DNA from: JBBQRS01 sp038214535
GTDB taxonomy: Bacteria; Chloroflexota; Anaerolineae; CG2-30-64-16
NCBI GenBank assembly: GCA_038214535.1
Contig: JBBQRS010000033.1
Coordinates: 1-42,191, forward strand
DNA length: 42,191 nucleotides
Direction of reading: 5' to 3'
Numbering within the stretch: position 1 is the first letter of the stretch; each line of letters begins with the position of its first letter. The notes beneath the pieces were generated by a model. That model searched no databases and was not told the DNA's origin. It saw nothing but the letters and a program-made list of their open reading frames with translations. Both the position numbers and the translations under genes were made by a program. Of this stretch, positions 32,422 through 41,500 are shown one piece after another.

Positions 32422-33417
32422 TCACAGCGTCCAGTACAGCTTGCGGCGATCCAGGTAGAGCCCGATCGCGGTCAATATCGCGAGCAAGGCGGCTGCCTGG
32501 GCGATGATGAGCGGCCAGGGCGCTTCGACGTACCACGCCGGATACGGCGGCAGCGCGAACAGCCCGATGACGACCCCGTGCAGCAGGTAGAGCAGCAGCG
32601 CGTTCTTGCCCCACGCGCTCAGCACTGGCAACCGCAACTCCGTTCGTGCGTTGAGGAGATGAAACCCGTAGAAAATCAGCGCGCTCAGGCCCAGGCTCAC
32701 CAGCACGAAACTGGTCGACGCGCGATGTTTGCTGATCGACACAATGAGCAGCAGCGCCAACCCCACGCCCAACGTCGCCAGGCTGACCCAGGGATAGACC
32801 CCGCGGGCGCGCTCCGCATCCCGCACAACTGTCGGGTCGCCAAAATAGAGGTCGGCCAGCACGGTCGCCAGGATTAGCATCGCCCCCCAGCTCAGCGCGC
32901 CCCAGGGGCCATTGTGTGGCGCGGCGACGACATACGCCAGCCACGCGCGGTCGAGCAGGATTTGATACAGGGCGAGCAGCCCCAGGCCCGTCGCCGCCCG
33001 CCAGAGCAGCGGCAGCCGGATGACCACCAGCGTAATCAGCCCCGCCGCGCCGAGCGCCTGCAACAGCCCCCAGTTCACCGCGCTGGCATACACACCCGTC
33101 AGATCGCCGCCCAGCGTCAGCAGGAAGCCCAAGCCGATCAACGCCAGGTTTCGGGCGATGAAGTGTTCGTAGGTGCGCCAGTAGCCGTCACGCGCGGCGC
33201 GCCGTCGAAACGACAACCCGAACGTCAGCCCGATGGCGAAAACAAAGAGCGGCGCAATCAGATCAATGACCGTGTAACCGATATCCGGCGCGTGCTTCAA
33301 CCACGCCGGCACGGCGTCAATGCCCGCGAGGTAATCGGCCGGCGCCATCAGCAGGATGGCGAAACCGCGGAACTGGTCAATGGCCTCTAGCCGGCCCACA
33401 CCCGTAGGAGTTGCCAC
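32422..33417 (-). CDS. HGSNAT/DUF5009-like membrane acyltransferase
   Basis: This 331-residue protein has about ten membrane helices. RLEAIDQFRGFAILLM at the N-terminus and HAPDIGYTVIDLIAPLFVFAIGLTFGLSFRRR near residue 45 match bacterial relatives of heparan-alpha-glucosaminide N-acetyltransferase, which carry acetyl groups across the membrane to glucosamine ends. The active-site His would be in that segment. The start is GTG at 33417, immediately after the PIG-L stop (33418-33420). Neighbouring a PIG-L deacetylase, it suggests paired removal and addition of acetyl groups on amino sugars, which is an inference. Confidence 0.75.
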   Translation of the reverse strand: MATPTGVGRLEAIDQFRGFAILLMAPADYLAGIDAVPAWLKHAPDIGYTVIDLIAPLFVFAIGLTFGLSFRRRAARDGYWRTYEHFIARNLALIGLGFLLTLGGDLTGVYASAVNWGLLQALGAAGLITLVVIRLPLLWRAATGLGLLALYQILLDRAWLAYVVAAPHNGPWGALSWGAMLILATVLADLYFGDPTVVRDAERARGVYPWVSLATLGVGLALLLIVSISKHRASTSFVLVSLGLSALIFYGFHLLNARTELRLPVLSAWGKNALLLYLLHGVVIGLFALPPYPAWYVEAPWPLIIAQAAALLAILTAIGLYLDRRKLYWTL

Positions 33418-34878
33418 TCAGCCCGCCCCACTCAGGTCGAGCACCACCCAGGGCAACACGTCCAACGCCGTATCCCCGGCCTTCGCTTCGGCGGTCAGGA
33501 AGAGTTTTTGGGGATTCCCGAGTAGAGTCAGCGGGATGCGCACCTCGATCTGGCCGGGCGCGCGCGTCACCTGCACCGAATCGTCGGGCAAGTCCTGCCG
33601 CCGTTCCGTCACGTTGTGACTCGACGCATCGGCGGCAACGTGAATCCTGGGCATCTCGCCGAAAGGCTGGTCGGCGCGATATCCGGCGGCATACAGTTGG
33701 GTGGTCACGTCCGCCGTGGGCGCCGCATCGCTCGCGATGGAGAGCACCAGCGCATCCCCATCCACGCGGGCGCGCCGGGTTGCGCCGTCAATCCACGCGC
33801 CCTTCGGCAGCGCCGACCCGACGGGCACGCCGGTTCCGCTCGGCAACAGCAACACGCCGTCCGTCCCCGGCGTCAGCGGGATGTCCTTCACCGGATCGAA
33901 CAATTCGTTGCTCCGCAGATAAGATTCCAGGTACTCCTTGCTGGCGCTGTACTGAGTTTCGTGCTTTTTGAGGGCATCCAGCTTCTTGCGCGCCTCTTCG
34001 GGTGTCAGTGGGAAGATGACCCAGCGGCCCGCCTCATCGAACTTGGCCGGCGGCTCGTGCGGCGCATCGAACTCCAACCCGCGTGGCTGGGGCCATTCGC
34101 CGTAGTGGGTGAGAAAAGCATACACCTCCGGCTGGATCACATCTTTCACGTCCCACAGCGCCGTGCGCGCGAACAGGTTCAGGGCGGCATGGTCGGGATT
34201 CGTATCCGCCGGATGCGATACGAAAACCTTCGTCGGCTTGAAATCCAGCAGCACCGTTTCCAGATCGGTCAGGATGGACTCGCCAACGTACGACGCGTCA
34301 GGCGTCATCGCGAACCAGTAGGGTACAGTGTTCTTCTGAGTGAACATGCTCGTAAACGGCTCGCTGTCACCCCACCGGTTCTCCCAGATCTCCAACGTGC
34401 CGAAGTCGGGGTAACCGAGAAAGGTTTCGTCCCGCATGGTCAGGCCCATCTGCCCCCCGGCCTGCAACGCCTCGAAGGCGCGCGTCTGGCCGTCGTCCAC
34501 CGCCGCGCCCGGCTCTAGCGTGAAAACCTTGCGGTAGAACAGATAGGCAAATTCGTTGGCGTCTCCGTTGGTAAAAAAAACGACCTCAACCGGCAGCCCT
34601 CTTGCCAGCGCCTCCTGAATGACGCCGCCCGTCGCCAGCACTTCGTCATCCGGGTGCGGCGCAAGCACGAGGATACGATCGTCAGCATTCAGCGTCAGTT
34701 CCGGGCGCGCGGGCATCGGCGCGGGCGCGGCCGGATCATACACGTAGTTTGGGGCAGCGCCGGTGACCTTCGCCGCGCAGCCTATCAGCAAGAAAGCTAG
34801 CGCAAAAAGGAGCAACGCCGCAGCAAGGCGCGACATGCGGCGCGTGGGCCGGCGGGGAGCACTATCGCTGTGAGGCAC
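33418..34878 (-). CDS. PIG-L family N-acetyl-sugar deacetylase lipoprotein
   Basis: PIG-L/LmbE proteins are zinc-dependent deacetylases of GlcNAc conjugates. The 486-residue protein has a lipoprotein signal with lipobox L-I-G-C34, then the metal motif PHPDDE (residues 74-79) and the third ligand in SHPADTNPDHAALN near residue 215. The C-terminal 150 residues form a beta-rich part (VDGDALVLSIASDAAP...VEVRIPLTLLG), perhaps a binding module. GTG 34878 is supported by AGGAG at 8 nt spacing; ATG 34836 would still keep the lipobox. It sits 3 nt after the upstream membrane-protein stop. It should act outside the cell, anchored by lipid. Confidence 0.88.
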   Translation of the reverse strand: MPHSDSAPRRPTRRMSRLAAALLLFALAFLLIGCAAKVTGAAPNYVYDPAAPAPMPARPELTLNADDRILVLAPHPDDEVLATGGVIQEALARGLPVEVVFFTNGDANEFAYLFYRKVFTLEPGAAVDDGQTRAFEALQAGGQMGLTMRDETFLGYPDFGTLEIWENRWGDSEPFTSMFTQKNTVPYWFAMTPDASYVGESILTDLETVLLDFKPTKVFVSHPADTNPDHAALNLFARTALWDVKDVIQPEVYAFLTHYGEWPQPRGLEFDAPHEPPAKFDEAGRWVIFPLTPEEARKKLDALKKHETQYSASKEYLESYLRSNELFDPVKDIPLTPGTDGVLLLPSGTGVPVGSALPKGAWIDGATRRARVDGDALVLSIASDAAPTADVTTQLYAAGYRADQPFGEMPRIHVAADASSHNVTERRQDLPDDSVQVTRAPGQIEVRIPLTLLGNPQKLFLTAEAKAGDTALDVLPWVVLDLSGAG

Positions 34879-34881
34879 AAC

Positions 34882-35499
34882 TCATGCTCCTATGTGCGGG
34901 TTCAAGTTGGCGCCGGCCGCCGCGCGACGCGTGCGCCATAATTGGAAGCCGACACCGATCAGCGCAAGCAAGACGTAAACTTGAAAACGCCCATTCTCAT
35001 CAATATGCATTAACTCCGTCAAGGTCGCTGCCACAATCCCCGCACCGACCAACGCCGACAGCACAACCTCCGTCACTTCAGTGTAGCGGAGCGCCAGGCG
35101 CACACCAAGAATCCCCGCCGCCGCCATGATGCCCAGCACCAGCCACTCCGGGGCATGCGTAAGCAGCGGACCAAATGCCTGTACCAGGATCATCCCGCCC
35201 GCCAGAAAGCCGCCGATAACAAGTATAGCCTTCGAAAAATGCCGGGAGAGCAAGATCGCCGCCCCCGCGGCCAGGACACCAGCCACGAAAGAAACAGCAA
35301 CCCGCGTCAGGTCGGGTTCCCGGTAGAGCACGACCCGCAGGGCCTTAGAGACGAAGTTGTAGGCTGCCAACGCGACCCAGAGCCATCGAAGCTTAGCGCC
35401 GAAAAAAAGCGCAACAACGCCGCCCGCCAACCGCACCAGCGCGAGAAGCACAAGGCCGCTCGCGGTCAGCAGCGCCAGAAGTTCATGATTCACTGCCAT
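34882..35499 (-). CDS. Polytopic membrane protein (TMEM198/DUF4203-like)
   Basis: This 205-residue protein has six or seven hydrophobic helices. The GGFLAGGMILVQAFG and GILGVRLALRYTEVTEVVLSALVGAGIVAATL segments resemble the glycine-rich repeats of TMEM198/DUF4203 proteins, but similarity is weak. ATG at 35499 follows GGAGA by about 7 nt; the longer frame to 35628 lies in the nitrilase gene. It is followed after 3 nt by the PIG-L gene. Function is unknown. Confidence 0.65.
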   Translation of the reverse strand: MAVNHELLALLTASGLVLLALVRLAGGVVALFFGAKLRWLWVALAAYNFVSKALRVVLYREPDLTRVAVSFVAGVLAAGAAILLSRHFSKAILVIGGFLAGGMILVQAFGPLLTHAPEWLVLGIMAAAGILGVRLALRYTEVTEVVLSALVGAGIVAATLTELMHIDENGRFQVYVLLALIGVGFQLWRTRRAAAGANLNPHIGA

Positions 35500-35539
35500 G
35501 ATAGTGTCTCCTGCGACGCTACGGCCTGATGCGGTACGC

Positions 35540-36331
35540 TCACCCGTACAATTCCGGGCGGCGATCCGCGAGCAGATCGTTATAGAGATTGATTTGCTTG
35601 ACATCCGCCAACGTGGGGTCAATCTCAACCACGCGCACGCAATCGCCCGTCACTGGCGCTTCCACCAGCCGCTCGCCTCGCGGCGACATCACCTGCGACG
35701 CGCCGGTGAATGTCAGGCTCACACCTGGAATCTCCTCCGTGCCGTAGCGGTTGGTGGTCACGGCGAACACCCGGTTCTCCAGACAGCGCGTCACCATCGC
35801 CGCCTGGCAATAGGGCATCACCAGGTTCGACGGGTGCGCGATGACCTGCACGCCGCGCAGCGCCAGGGTGCGGGCCGCCTCAGGGAAGTGCCAGTCGAAG
35901 CAGACCATCATCCCCACGCGGACATCGCGATAAGTGAAGGTCTGGAAGCCGGTATCGCCGGGGGTAAAGAGGTCCTTCTCGCCCGCGAAAAGGTGCGTCT
36001 TGCGATACACCTGGATGACCCCATCCGCGTCCACTGCTGCCGCAGAGTTGTAGAGCTTGTCGTCGGCCCATTCGGCGAACCCGGCGACAATTGCGCCGCC
36101 CGTCTGCGCGGCCAGGGCGATGAGCGTGGCGAGGAAGGGACCGGAGCCGTCGCCCGGTTCGCTGAACGGCGCAAGCTCGTCGGGCGCAGCGTAGAGATAG
36201 CCGGAATTGGCGAGTTCGGGGAGGACCAGCAAATCGGCGCGGACATCACGCAGCAAGCCGGACACCGCAACCTGATTTGCCTCTACATCATAACGCACGG
36301 GGCGAAACTGAGCGAAGCCAACGCGGAACAT
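35540..36331 (-). CDS. Carbon-nitrogen hydrolase (nitrilase superfamily)
   Basis: The catalytic triad E39 (LPELANSGY), K111 (YRKTHLF) and C144 (MVCFDWHFPE) is intact in this 263-residue protein. Such enzymes hydrolyse amides or nitriles; F-D-W-x-F-P-E with the AHPSNLV segment is seen in aliphatic amidase/omega-amidase-like branches. AGGAG lies 7 nt before the ATG. It lies 30 nt downstream of the phosphoesterase gene and 40 nt upstream of the next, so it may be in the same transcript. The substrate is unknown. Confidence 0.88.
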   Translation of the reverse strand: MFRVGFAQFRPVRYDVEANQVAVSGLLRDVRADLLVLPELANSGYLYAAPDELAPFSEPGDGSGPFLATLIALAAQTGGAIVAGFAEWADDKLYNSAAAVDADGVIQVYRKTHLFAGEKDLFTPGDTGFQTFTYRDVRVGMMVCFDWHFPEAARTLALRGVQVIAHPSNLVMPYCQAAMVTRCLENRVFAVTTNRYGTEEIPGVSLTFTGASQVMSPRGERLVEAPVTGDCVRVVEIDPTLADVKQINLYNDLLADRRPELYG

Positions 36332-36361
36332 GGCGCACTCCTGTGAGTTTGAATGCGCCCA

Positions 36362-37006
36362 TTATACCCGACGCAGCGTCACCCGGCGTAATGCGTCATC
36401 ATACAGGGCGTAGCACGCGCCGCTGCCATCCCGCGCGTCGCCCACGCTGCCCATCCCGATCAACCACCGGCTGCCGTCCGCGGGGATCTCGAATTCGGCT
36501 GCATCCATCTTTTCGGGCGCGCCCCCCGGTCGCCATACCCACGTGTCCTGCACATGCGTATGGCCGTGAAAGAAGGCCGGCATCTGCCCGGCTTCCAGTT
36601 CGGCAAAGGCGGCCCACCGCGCCTCTTCAGAGCGCAGGAACGACGGGAAGAGGCCCGTCCAATGGAGCTTATTTTGGCGTAAGTACTCGACCACGCCGTG
36701 AATCCCCAGACCGGCGGGCCAGACGGGGCTGGCATGGGCCGCCCAGAAGCCATCCGTCTTGAGGTACGCGGGCCAGGTGTTGACCTCGCCGCGATAGGGC
36801 TGCGGCAGCCCCCGCAAGCCCGACGCCTCCCAGTTCCCGAAGATGTGCGTGGCTTCGACACGATCCAGGATGTCAATCACCGCCGGGCTGCCCACGTCGC
36901 CCAGCGACAGCACGCGCTCCGCGCCGGCGCCCCGCAGGTCATCGAGGACGCGGCCCAGCCGGTCGCCGCGCGAATGCACGTCCGACACGATGGCCCATAA
37001 CGTCAT
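36362..37006 (-). CDS. Calcineurin-like metallophosphoesterase with GNWE motif
   Basis: This 214-residue protein is of the YfcE/MJ0936 type. Metal motifs are D9-x-H11 (SDVHSR), G36-D37 (LGDVGS), G57-N58-W59-E60 and, near residue 140, FHGHTHVQ. In most relatives the third motif is GNHD/E with a catalytic His; the TGG codon here gives Trp. The metal ligands remain, so binding should persist, but activity may be low or altered. The gene starts in an ATGA overlap with the end of the radical SAM gene, so both are made from the SOS-type promoter at 38259-38287. The substrate is unknown. Confidence 0.85.
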   Translation of the reverse strand: MTLWAIVSDVHSRGDRLGRVLDDLRGAGAERVLSLGDVGSPAVIDILDRVEATHIFGNWEASGLRGLPQPYRGEVNTWPAYLKTDGFWAAHASPVWPAGLGIHGVVEYLRQNKLHWTGLFPSFLRSEEARWAAFAELEAGQMPAFFHGHTHVQDTWVWRPGGAPEKMDAAEFEIPADGSRWLIGMGSVGDARDGSGACYALYDDALRRVTLRRV

Positions 37007-38208
37007 AGAGGCATCCCCAACGCGCCTCCCGAAGGGAGGGGGAACGGGAGCGGCGGTTGATAGGGCGGGCGCACCCCGGCCAGCAGGATGAACGGCGCAG
37101 CCTGGTCGGCGCGCGCGCCCAGCCGCCGCAGTTCGTTCAGCCCGCGGATGAGGCTGAGGCGTCGCGCGGCCACGATGGCCCGCGCCGATTTCGGCCCAAT
37201 GCCCGGCACGCGCATCAACTCGTGCGGCGCGGCGCGATTGATCTCCAGCGGGAACAGTTCGGGATGGGCGCGCGCCCAGGCCGCTTTGGGGTCCAACGCC
37301 TCATCCAGGCGACCCCGCGCATCGAACGGCAGTTCCTCGACGGCGAACCCATATTGGCGCAGCAGAAAATCGGCCTGATAGAGCCGGAACTCGCGCCGCG
37401 GATCGGTCGCGGGGGCCTCTTCCAGCGGGGTGCCCGGCACGGGGTTGAACGCGCTGTAGTAGGTACGCGCCAGCCCGGCCTGCCGGTAGAGCATCTGCGC
37501 CATCGCGAGCAGCTCGCGATCGGTCTCGCCCGCCGGCCCCACGACGAACTGGGTGGACATCCCCAGCCCCACGCCCCCGATGCCCGGTCGCCGCCCGTCG
37601 TCATCGGCGCGCAGCCCGCGGATGATCCCATGCGCGGCCAGCAACGGCCCGGTGAGCTTGTCCAGCCGCTTTTGCGGGGCAAGCAGCGCCAGCGCGTCCG
37701 CGGTGGGCGCTTCCAGGTTCACCGAGACGCGGTCGGCCAACGCCACCGCGCGCTCGACGTGCGCCGTCTCCGCGCCCGGCAACAGCTTGAGATGAATATA
37801 CCCGCGATACGCATAGCGCCCGCGGATCAATTCCGCCGTCGCGATCATCTGATCCATCGTGCGCGCCGTGCCGATGATGCCGGAACTCAGAAATAAGCCG
37901 TCCACAATGCCGGAACGATACATCAAATCGAACGCACGCGCCAATTCGTCGGGCGGCAGAGTCTCGCGTTTGAAATCACGCCCGGCGCGGAACGCGCAAT
38001 AGTGGCAGTTGTTTTCGCAGGCGCTGGTTTGCAGCACCTTCAAGACCGGCTTGCGTCGGCCGTCGGGCGTGGTGACGTGGGCAACGCAGGAGGACATATC
38101 GCGCACGGGCCGATCATCGCCCCCCGGTGGCGCGAAGAGGCCGCGCCCCATGAGGTCATCGTAGTGCGCCGCCTGCCCCAGCACATTGAGTTTTTCGCGG
38201 ATATCCAT
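37003..38208 (-). CDS. Radical SAM-HhH protein, putative DNA modification/repair enzyme
   Basis: This 401-residue protein has a radical SAM domain with the 4Fe-4S ligands C64-x3-C68-x2-C71 (CENNCHYC), then GLFLSSG, MSTQFVVGPAGETD and a TIM-barrel body. The C-terminus has helix-hairpin-helix DNA-binding motifs (LMRVPGIGPKSARAIVAAR near residue 335, and RGLNELRRLGA). This domain order defines the putative DNA modification/repair radical SAM family, known elsewhere beside a uracil-DNA glycosylase-like gene; none is seen here. ATG 38208 is preferred over ATG 38214 because GGGAGGG stands 6 nt before the former and touches the latter. It is first in a minus-strand run and overlaps the phosphoesterase by 4 nt. 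Confidence 0.88.
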   Translation of the reverse strand: MDIREKLNVLGQAAHYDDLMGRGLFAPPGGDDRPVRDMSSCVAHVTTPDGRRKPVLKVLQTSACENNCHYCAFRAGRDFKRETLPPDELARAFDLMYRSGIVDGLFLSSGIIGTARTMDQMIATAELIRGRYAYRGYIHLKLLPGAETAHVERAVALADRVSVNLEAPTADALALLAPQKRLDKLTGPLLAAHGIIRGLRADDDGRRPGIGGVGLGMSTQFVVGPAGETDRELLAMAQMLYRQAGLARTYYSAFNPVPGTPLEEAPATDPRREFRLYQADFLLRQYGFAVEELPFDARGRLDEALDPKAAWARAHPELFPLEINRAAPHELMRVPGIGPKSARAIVAARRLSLIRGLNELRRLGARADQAAPFILLAGVRPPYQPPLPFPLPSGGALGMPL

Positions 38209-38214
38209 GCGCAT

Positions 38215-38221
38215 CCCTCCC
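38215..38221 (-). promoter_or_regulatory. Ribosome binding site deciding the radical SAM start
   Basis: GGGAGGG on the minus strand lies 6 nt before ATG 38208 but directly against ATG 38214, favouring the second ATG. Confidence 0.6.
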
Positions 38222-38258
38222 GTTGCCCGGCTGCACCGAAGACATATCTCTGGACTTC

Positions 38259-38287
38259 AGTATACGAACAATTGTTCGAAGTGTCAA
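38259..38287 (-). promoter_or_regulatory. Promoter of the radical SAM gene overlapped by a LexA-type operator
   Basis: On the minus strand perfect TTGACA (38282-38287), a 17-bp spacer and TATACT (38259-38264). The spacer contains the palindrome at 38265-38278, so a bound repressor would block RNA polymerase. The start would be near 38252, giving a leader of about 44 nt. Confidence 0.85.
38265..38278. promoter_or_regulatory. LexA-type SOS box
   Basis: CGAACAATTGTTCG is a perfect 14-bp palindrome with the GAAC-N4-GTTC core recognised by Bacillus and actinobacterial LexA. It lies between the -35 and -10 hexamers. Confidence 0.75.
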
Positions 38288-38298
38288 AGGTGGTGGAG

Positions 38299-38402
38299 GT
38301 AGGGGCAAGGCGTTCCCCGGCGATTCGCCCACAACCGCCGTATCACCATCTTCCAACGATATCCCGTTAAGTTTGAAGGTTGCAGGAACGCCTTGCCCCT
38401 AC
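38299..38402. repeat. Terminal-inverted-repeat-flanked element (104 bp)
   Basis: Perfect 18-bp ends GTAGGGGCAAGGCGTTCC (38299-38316) and its reverse complement (38385-38402) flank 68 bp of non-coding sequence. It may be a MITE-like element or an intergenic repeat family distinct from the GGCTTCAGCC palindromes. No target duplication is evident. Confidence 0.75.
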
Positions 38403-38516
38403 GATTGCCCAACGCCCGCCACAATTGCAACCAAACCCCACTCCCCGGCGTCTAAGTTTGGTAATCGCACGATCATCCCGTATCATTTTATCCGTTCGTT
38501 TGAGGCGATCTTATTC

Positions 38517-41500
38517 ATGAGCGATCCTTCCAAAAAGCCCAACAGCGCACCCGATCCGACGCCGGAGCAGCCCGCGCCCTCCTACTGGCCCGGCGGCCCC
38601 GAGGCGTTCGACGCGCGCCCGCAGCCCGCGCCCACGGAGCCGGCTTCGATCACGCCGCCGCCCGAGGCGGACGGCTGGGGTGAAATGCCGTCGCAAGCCG
38701 TTCCCACGCCGCCTGTAGCGCGGCCTGCACCCGCGCCAAAACCAGCGCCCGCACCTAAACCGCCTGTGCCCCCTGCGCCGCAACCGGCGCGCCCGCCCGT
38801 GGTCGCGCAACCCGTGCCCGTTCGCCCCGCAGCGAAGCCTGCGCGACCAGCGCCGTCCGCGCGCCCACCGGCTCCCCCGCGACGCAGCGGCTGTGGGCCG
38901 CGCATCCTGCTGACCCTGGGGCTGCTGGCCGCGCTGTTCGTGGGGCTGACCCTGGTCGGTTACGCGACGGTCGCACGGGTACTGCCCAGCCCCGACGAGC
39001 TACAGGCCCGCGCCAGCCAGTTTGCCTCCACGCTGATCTATGACCGCGAGGGCAACCTACTCACCGAAGTGGGTGACCCCAACTATGGCCGCCGCACGGT
39101 GGTCGCGTTGAGCGAGATTTCGCCCTATCTGGTGGACGCGACCATCGCCACGGAGGACCCCAACTTCTACAGCCACCCCGGCGTAGACCCGGTGGGCATC
39201 GCGCGCGCCATCTATTACGCCGTCAAGGAGCACGACCTATCGTCCGGCCCTGGCGGCAGCACCATCACCCAGCAACTCGTCAAGCTGACCTACCTTTCGC
39301 CCGAGCGCACCCTGTCGCGTAAGGCCAAAGAGGCGATCCTCGCAGCGGAAATCACGCGTCGCTATCCCAAAGACACCATCCTCACGATCTATCTCAACGA
39401 ACTCAACTACGGCAACCTGGCCTATGGCATCGAGGCCGCGGCCGAAACCTATTTCGGGCTCAAGGCCGCCGACCTCAATCTGGCCCAGGCGACGATGCTG
39501 GCGGGGCTGCCCCAGGCCCCAGCCTATTACGACCCCTACACCAAACTGTGGGAGGCCGACGGCTCACCCGGCCTGGTCAAAGAGCGCCAGTCCGATGTGC
39601 TGCGCCTGATGGTCGAGCACGGCTACATCACCCCGTCGCAGGCCGACGCCGCGTGGCAGGAGCCGCTCGAGCTGCAACCCCTGAAACAAACCTACAGCGC
39701 GAAATATCCGCATTTCGCGCTCTACGCCCGCGGCGAGGTCGAGCGCGTGCTGGGGCCGGAACTGGCGGGCAAGGGCGGGCTGCGCATCTACACCACGCTC
39801 GACCCGCGCATCCAGGAGATCGCGCAGGAAGAGGTCGCCGCGCAGGTGACGAAGCTCGCGAGCCAGGGCGCGACCAACGGTGCGACGGTCGTGATCCGCC
39901 CCACCACCGGCGAACTGCTGGCGATGGTCGGCAGCGCGGACTTCAACAACGAAGCCATCAGCGGACAGATCAACATGGCGATCTCGCCGCGCCAGCCCGG
40001 TTCAGCGCTCAAACCGTTCACCTATCTCGCGACGTTCGAGATGCCCGCCGAAGTCAAAGAGTCGAACCCGCCCACGCCTGCGCCCGACGCCGCGCCCGAT
40101 GCGAACCCCGTTTCCGCCATCGAGCCGCCCGGCTACTGGACGCCCTCCACGGCGCTCATGGACATCGTGACGCAGTTCCCCGATGGGGCCAACCCGCCTT
40201 ATGTGCCCACCAATTACGACGACCGCGAGCACGGCCTGGTCAGCGTGCGTTCGGCGCTGGCGAACTCGCTCAACATCCCGGCGGTCAAGGCGCTGGAACA
40301 CACGGGGATGCCGCGCTTCAAAGACCTGATGCTGCGCGTTGGCGTCACCACCCTCACGCGCTCCGACTACGGGCTATCGCTCACGCTCGGCGGCGGCGAC
40401 GTGGCCCTGCTGGAGTTGACGGGCAGCTATGCCGTGCTGGCGAACGGCGGCGTGCGCGCGCCGACCAACGCCGTCGCCTGCGTGCTCGACCCGACGGGCG
40501 CGCTGTTGTGGTTAGGCAGCGGCGCGGATGACGTGGCCGCGTGCGCGCAGGCCCAGGGGCAGCCCGCCGTCACCCCCGAACCGGCGCAACGCGTGCTGGA
40601 CCCGCAACACGTCTACCTCATCACCTCGATCCTCTCCGACCGCGAAGCGCGCCGCCCCATGTTCGGCGCCGTGTCCGATCTGCTGGGCCTGCCCGACCGG
40701 CCCGCCGCCGCCAAGACCGGCACCAGCAACGACTATCGCGACGCGTGGACCATCGGCTACACGCCCGATCTGGCCGTGGGCGCGTGGGTGGGCAACGCCG
40801 ACTACACGCCGATGAAGAAGATCGCCGGTTCGGTGGGGGCCGCGCCCATCTGGCACAACATCATGCAGCGCAGCCTGTCCGGGTATCCCGTAGCCGTCTT
40901 CGTCGAGCCGCCCGGCATCCAGCATCTCCAGGTCTGCGCCGATTCGGGCACGCTGCCCTCACCGGCCTGCCCGACCACGCGCGAAGAGTTGTTCGCCGCC
41001 GGTCAGGGGCCGTTGCCCGCCGGTTATGATCTGCATCAGCATATCCGTTTCGACACGCTGACCGGGCAACCGGCGAACGACGCCACGCCCGCCGACCGCA
41101 TCGAAGAGCGCGACGTGATGATCTTCCCGCCAAGATATCAGGAATGGGCCATCGCGCACGGCTACCCGGTGTTCGCGCAGGAGCCGCCGAAGTACGCTTT
41201 CCTCCCGGAGTTGGGGCTGTCGGAGCCAGGCAATAATACGATGGTCGGCGCGACGGCCCAGATCTGGGGCCGGGTGCATCTGCCCGAGCCGCTCATCTGG
41301 CGCACGGAGTACGGCGTGGGGCCGGCGCCCATCGGCTGGGGCGTCCTGGGCACATCGGACGTGCGCGAGGTGGACGGGCTGATCGGCGAATGGGACGTTG
41401 CGGCCACGGTCGCGCGACACGGCGTCAACGACTTCTCGTTGCGCCTGGCCGCGTATGATCCGGCGAACATGGACGCGCCGGTCGCCATCTCAGCCGCCGT

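Larger units (their letters stand above)
38209..38516. other. Divergent intergenic region, radical SAM to PBP
   Basis: This 308-bp gap holds the radical SAM promoter and LexA-type box, then an 18-bp inverted repeat flanking about 68 bp. No clear plus-strand promoter for the PBP gene was found. GAGG lies about 11 nt before its ATG. No gene is evident. Confidence 0.7.

Noticed and set aside
38223..38516. An N-terminal extension of the PBP by 98 codons
   Set aside because: It covers the SOS promoter and the 18-bp inverted repeat element; the RBS and family start fit ATG 38517.
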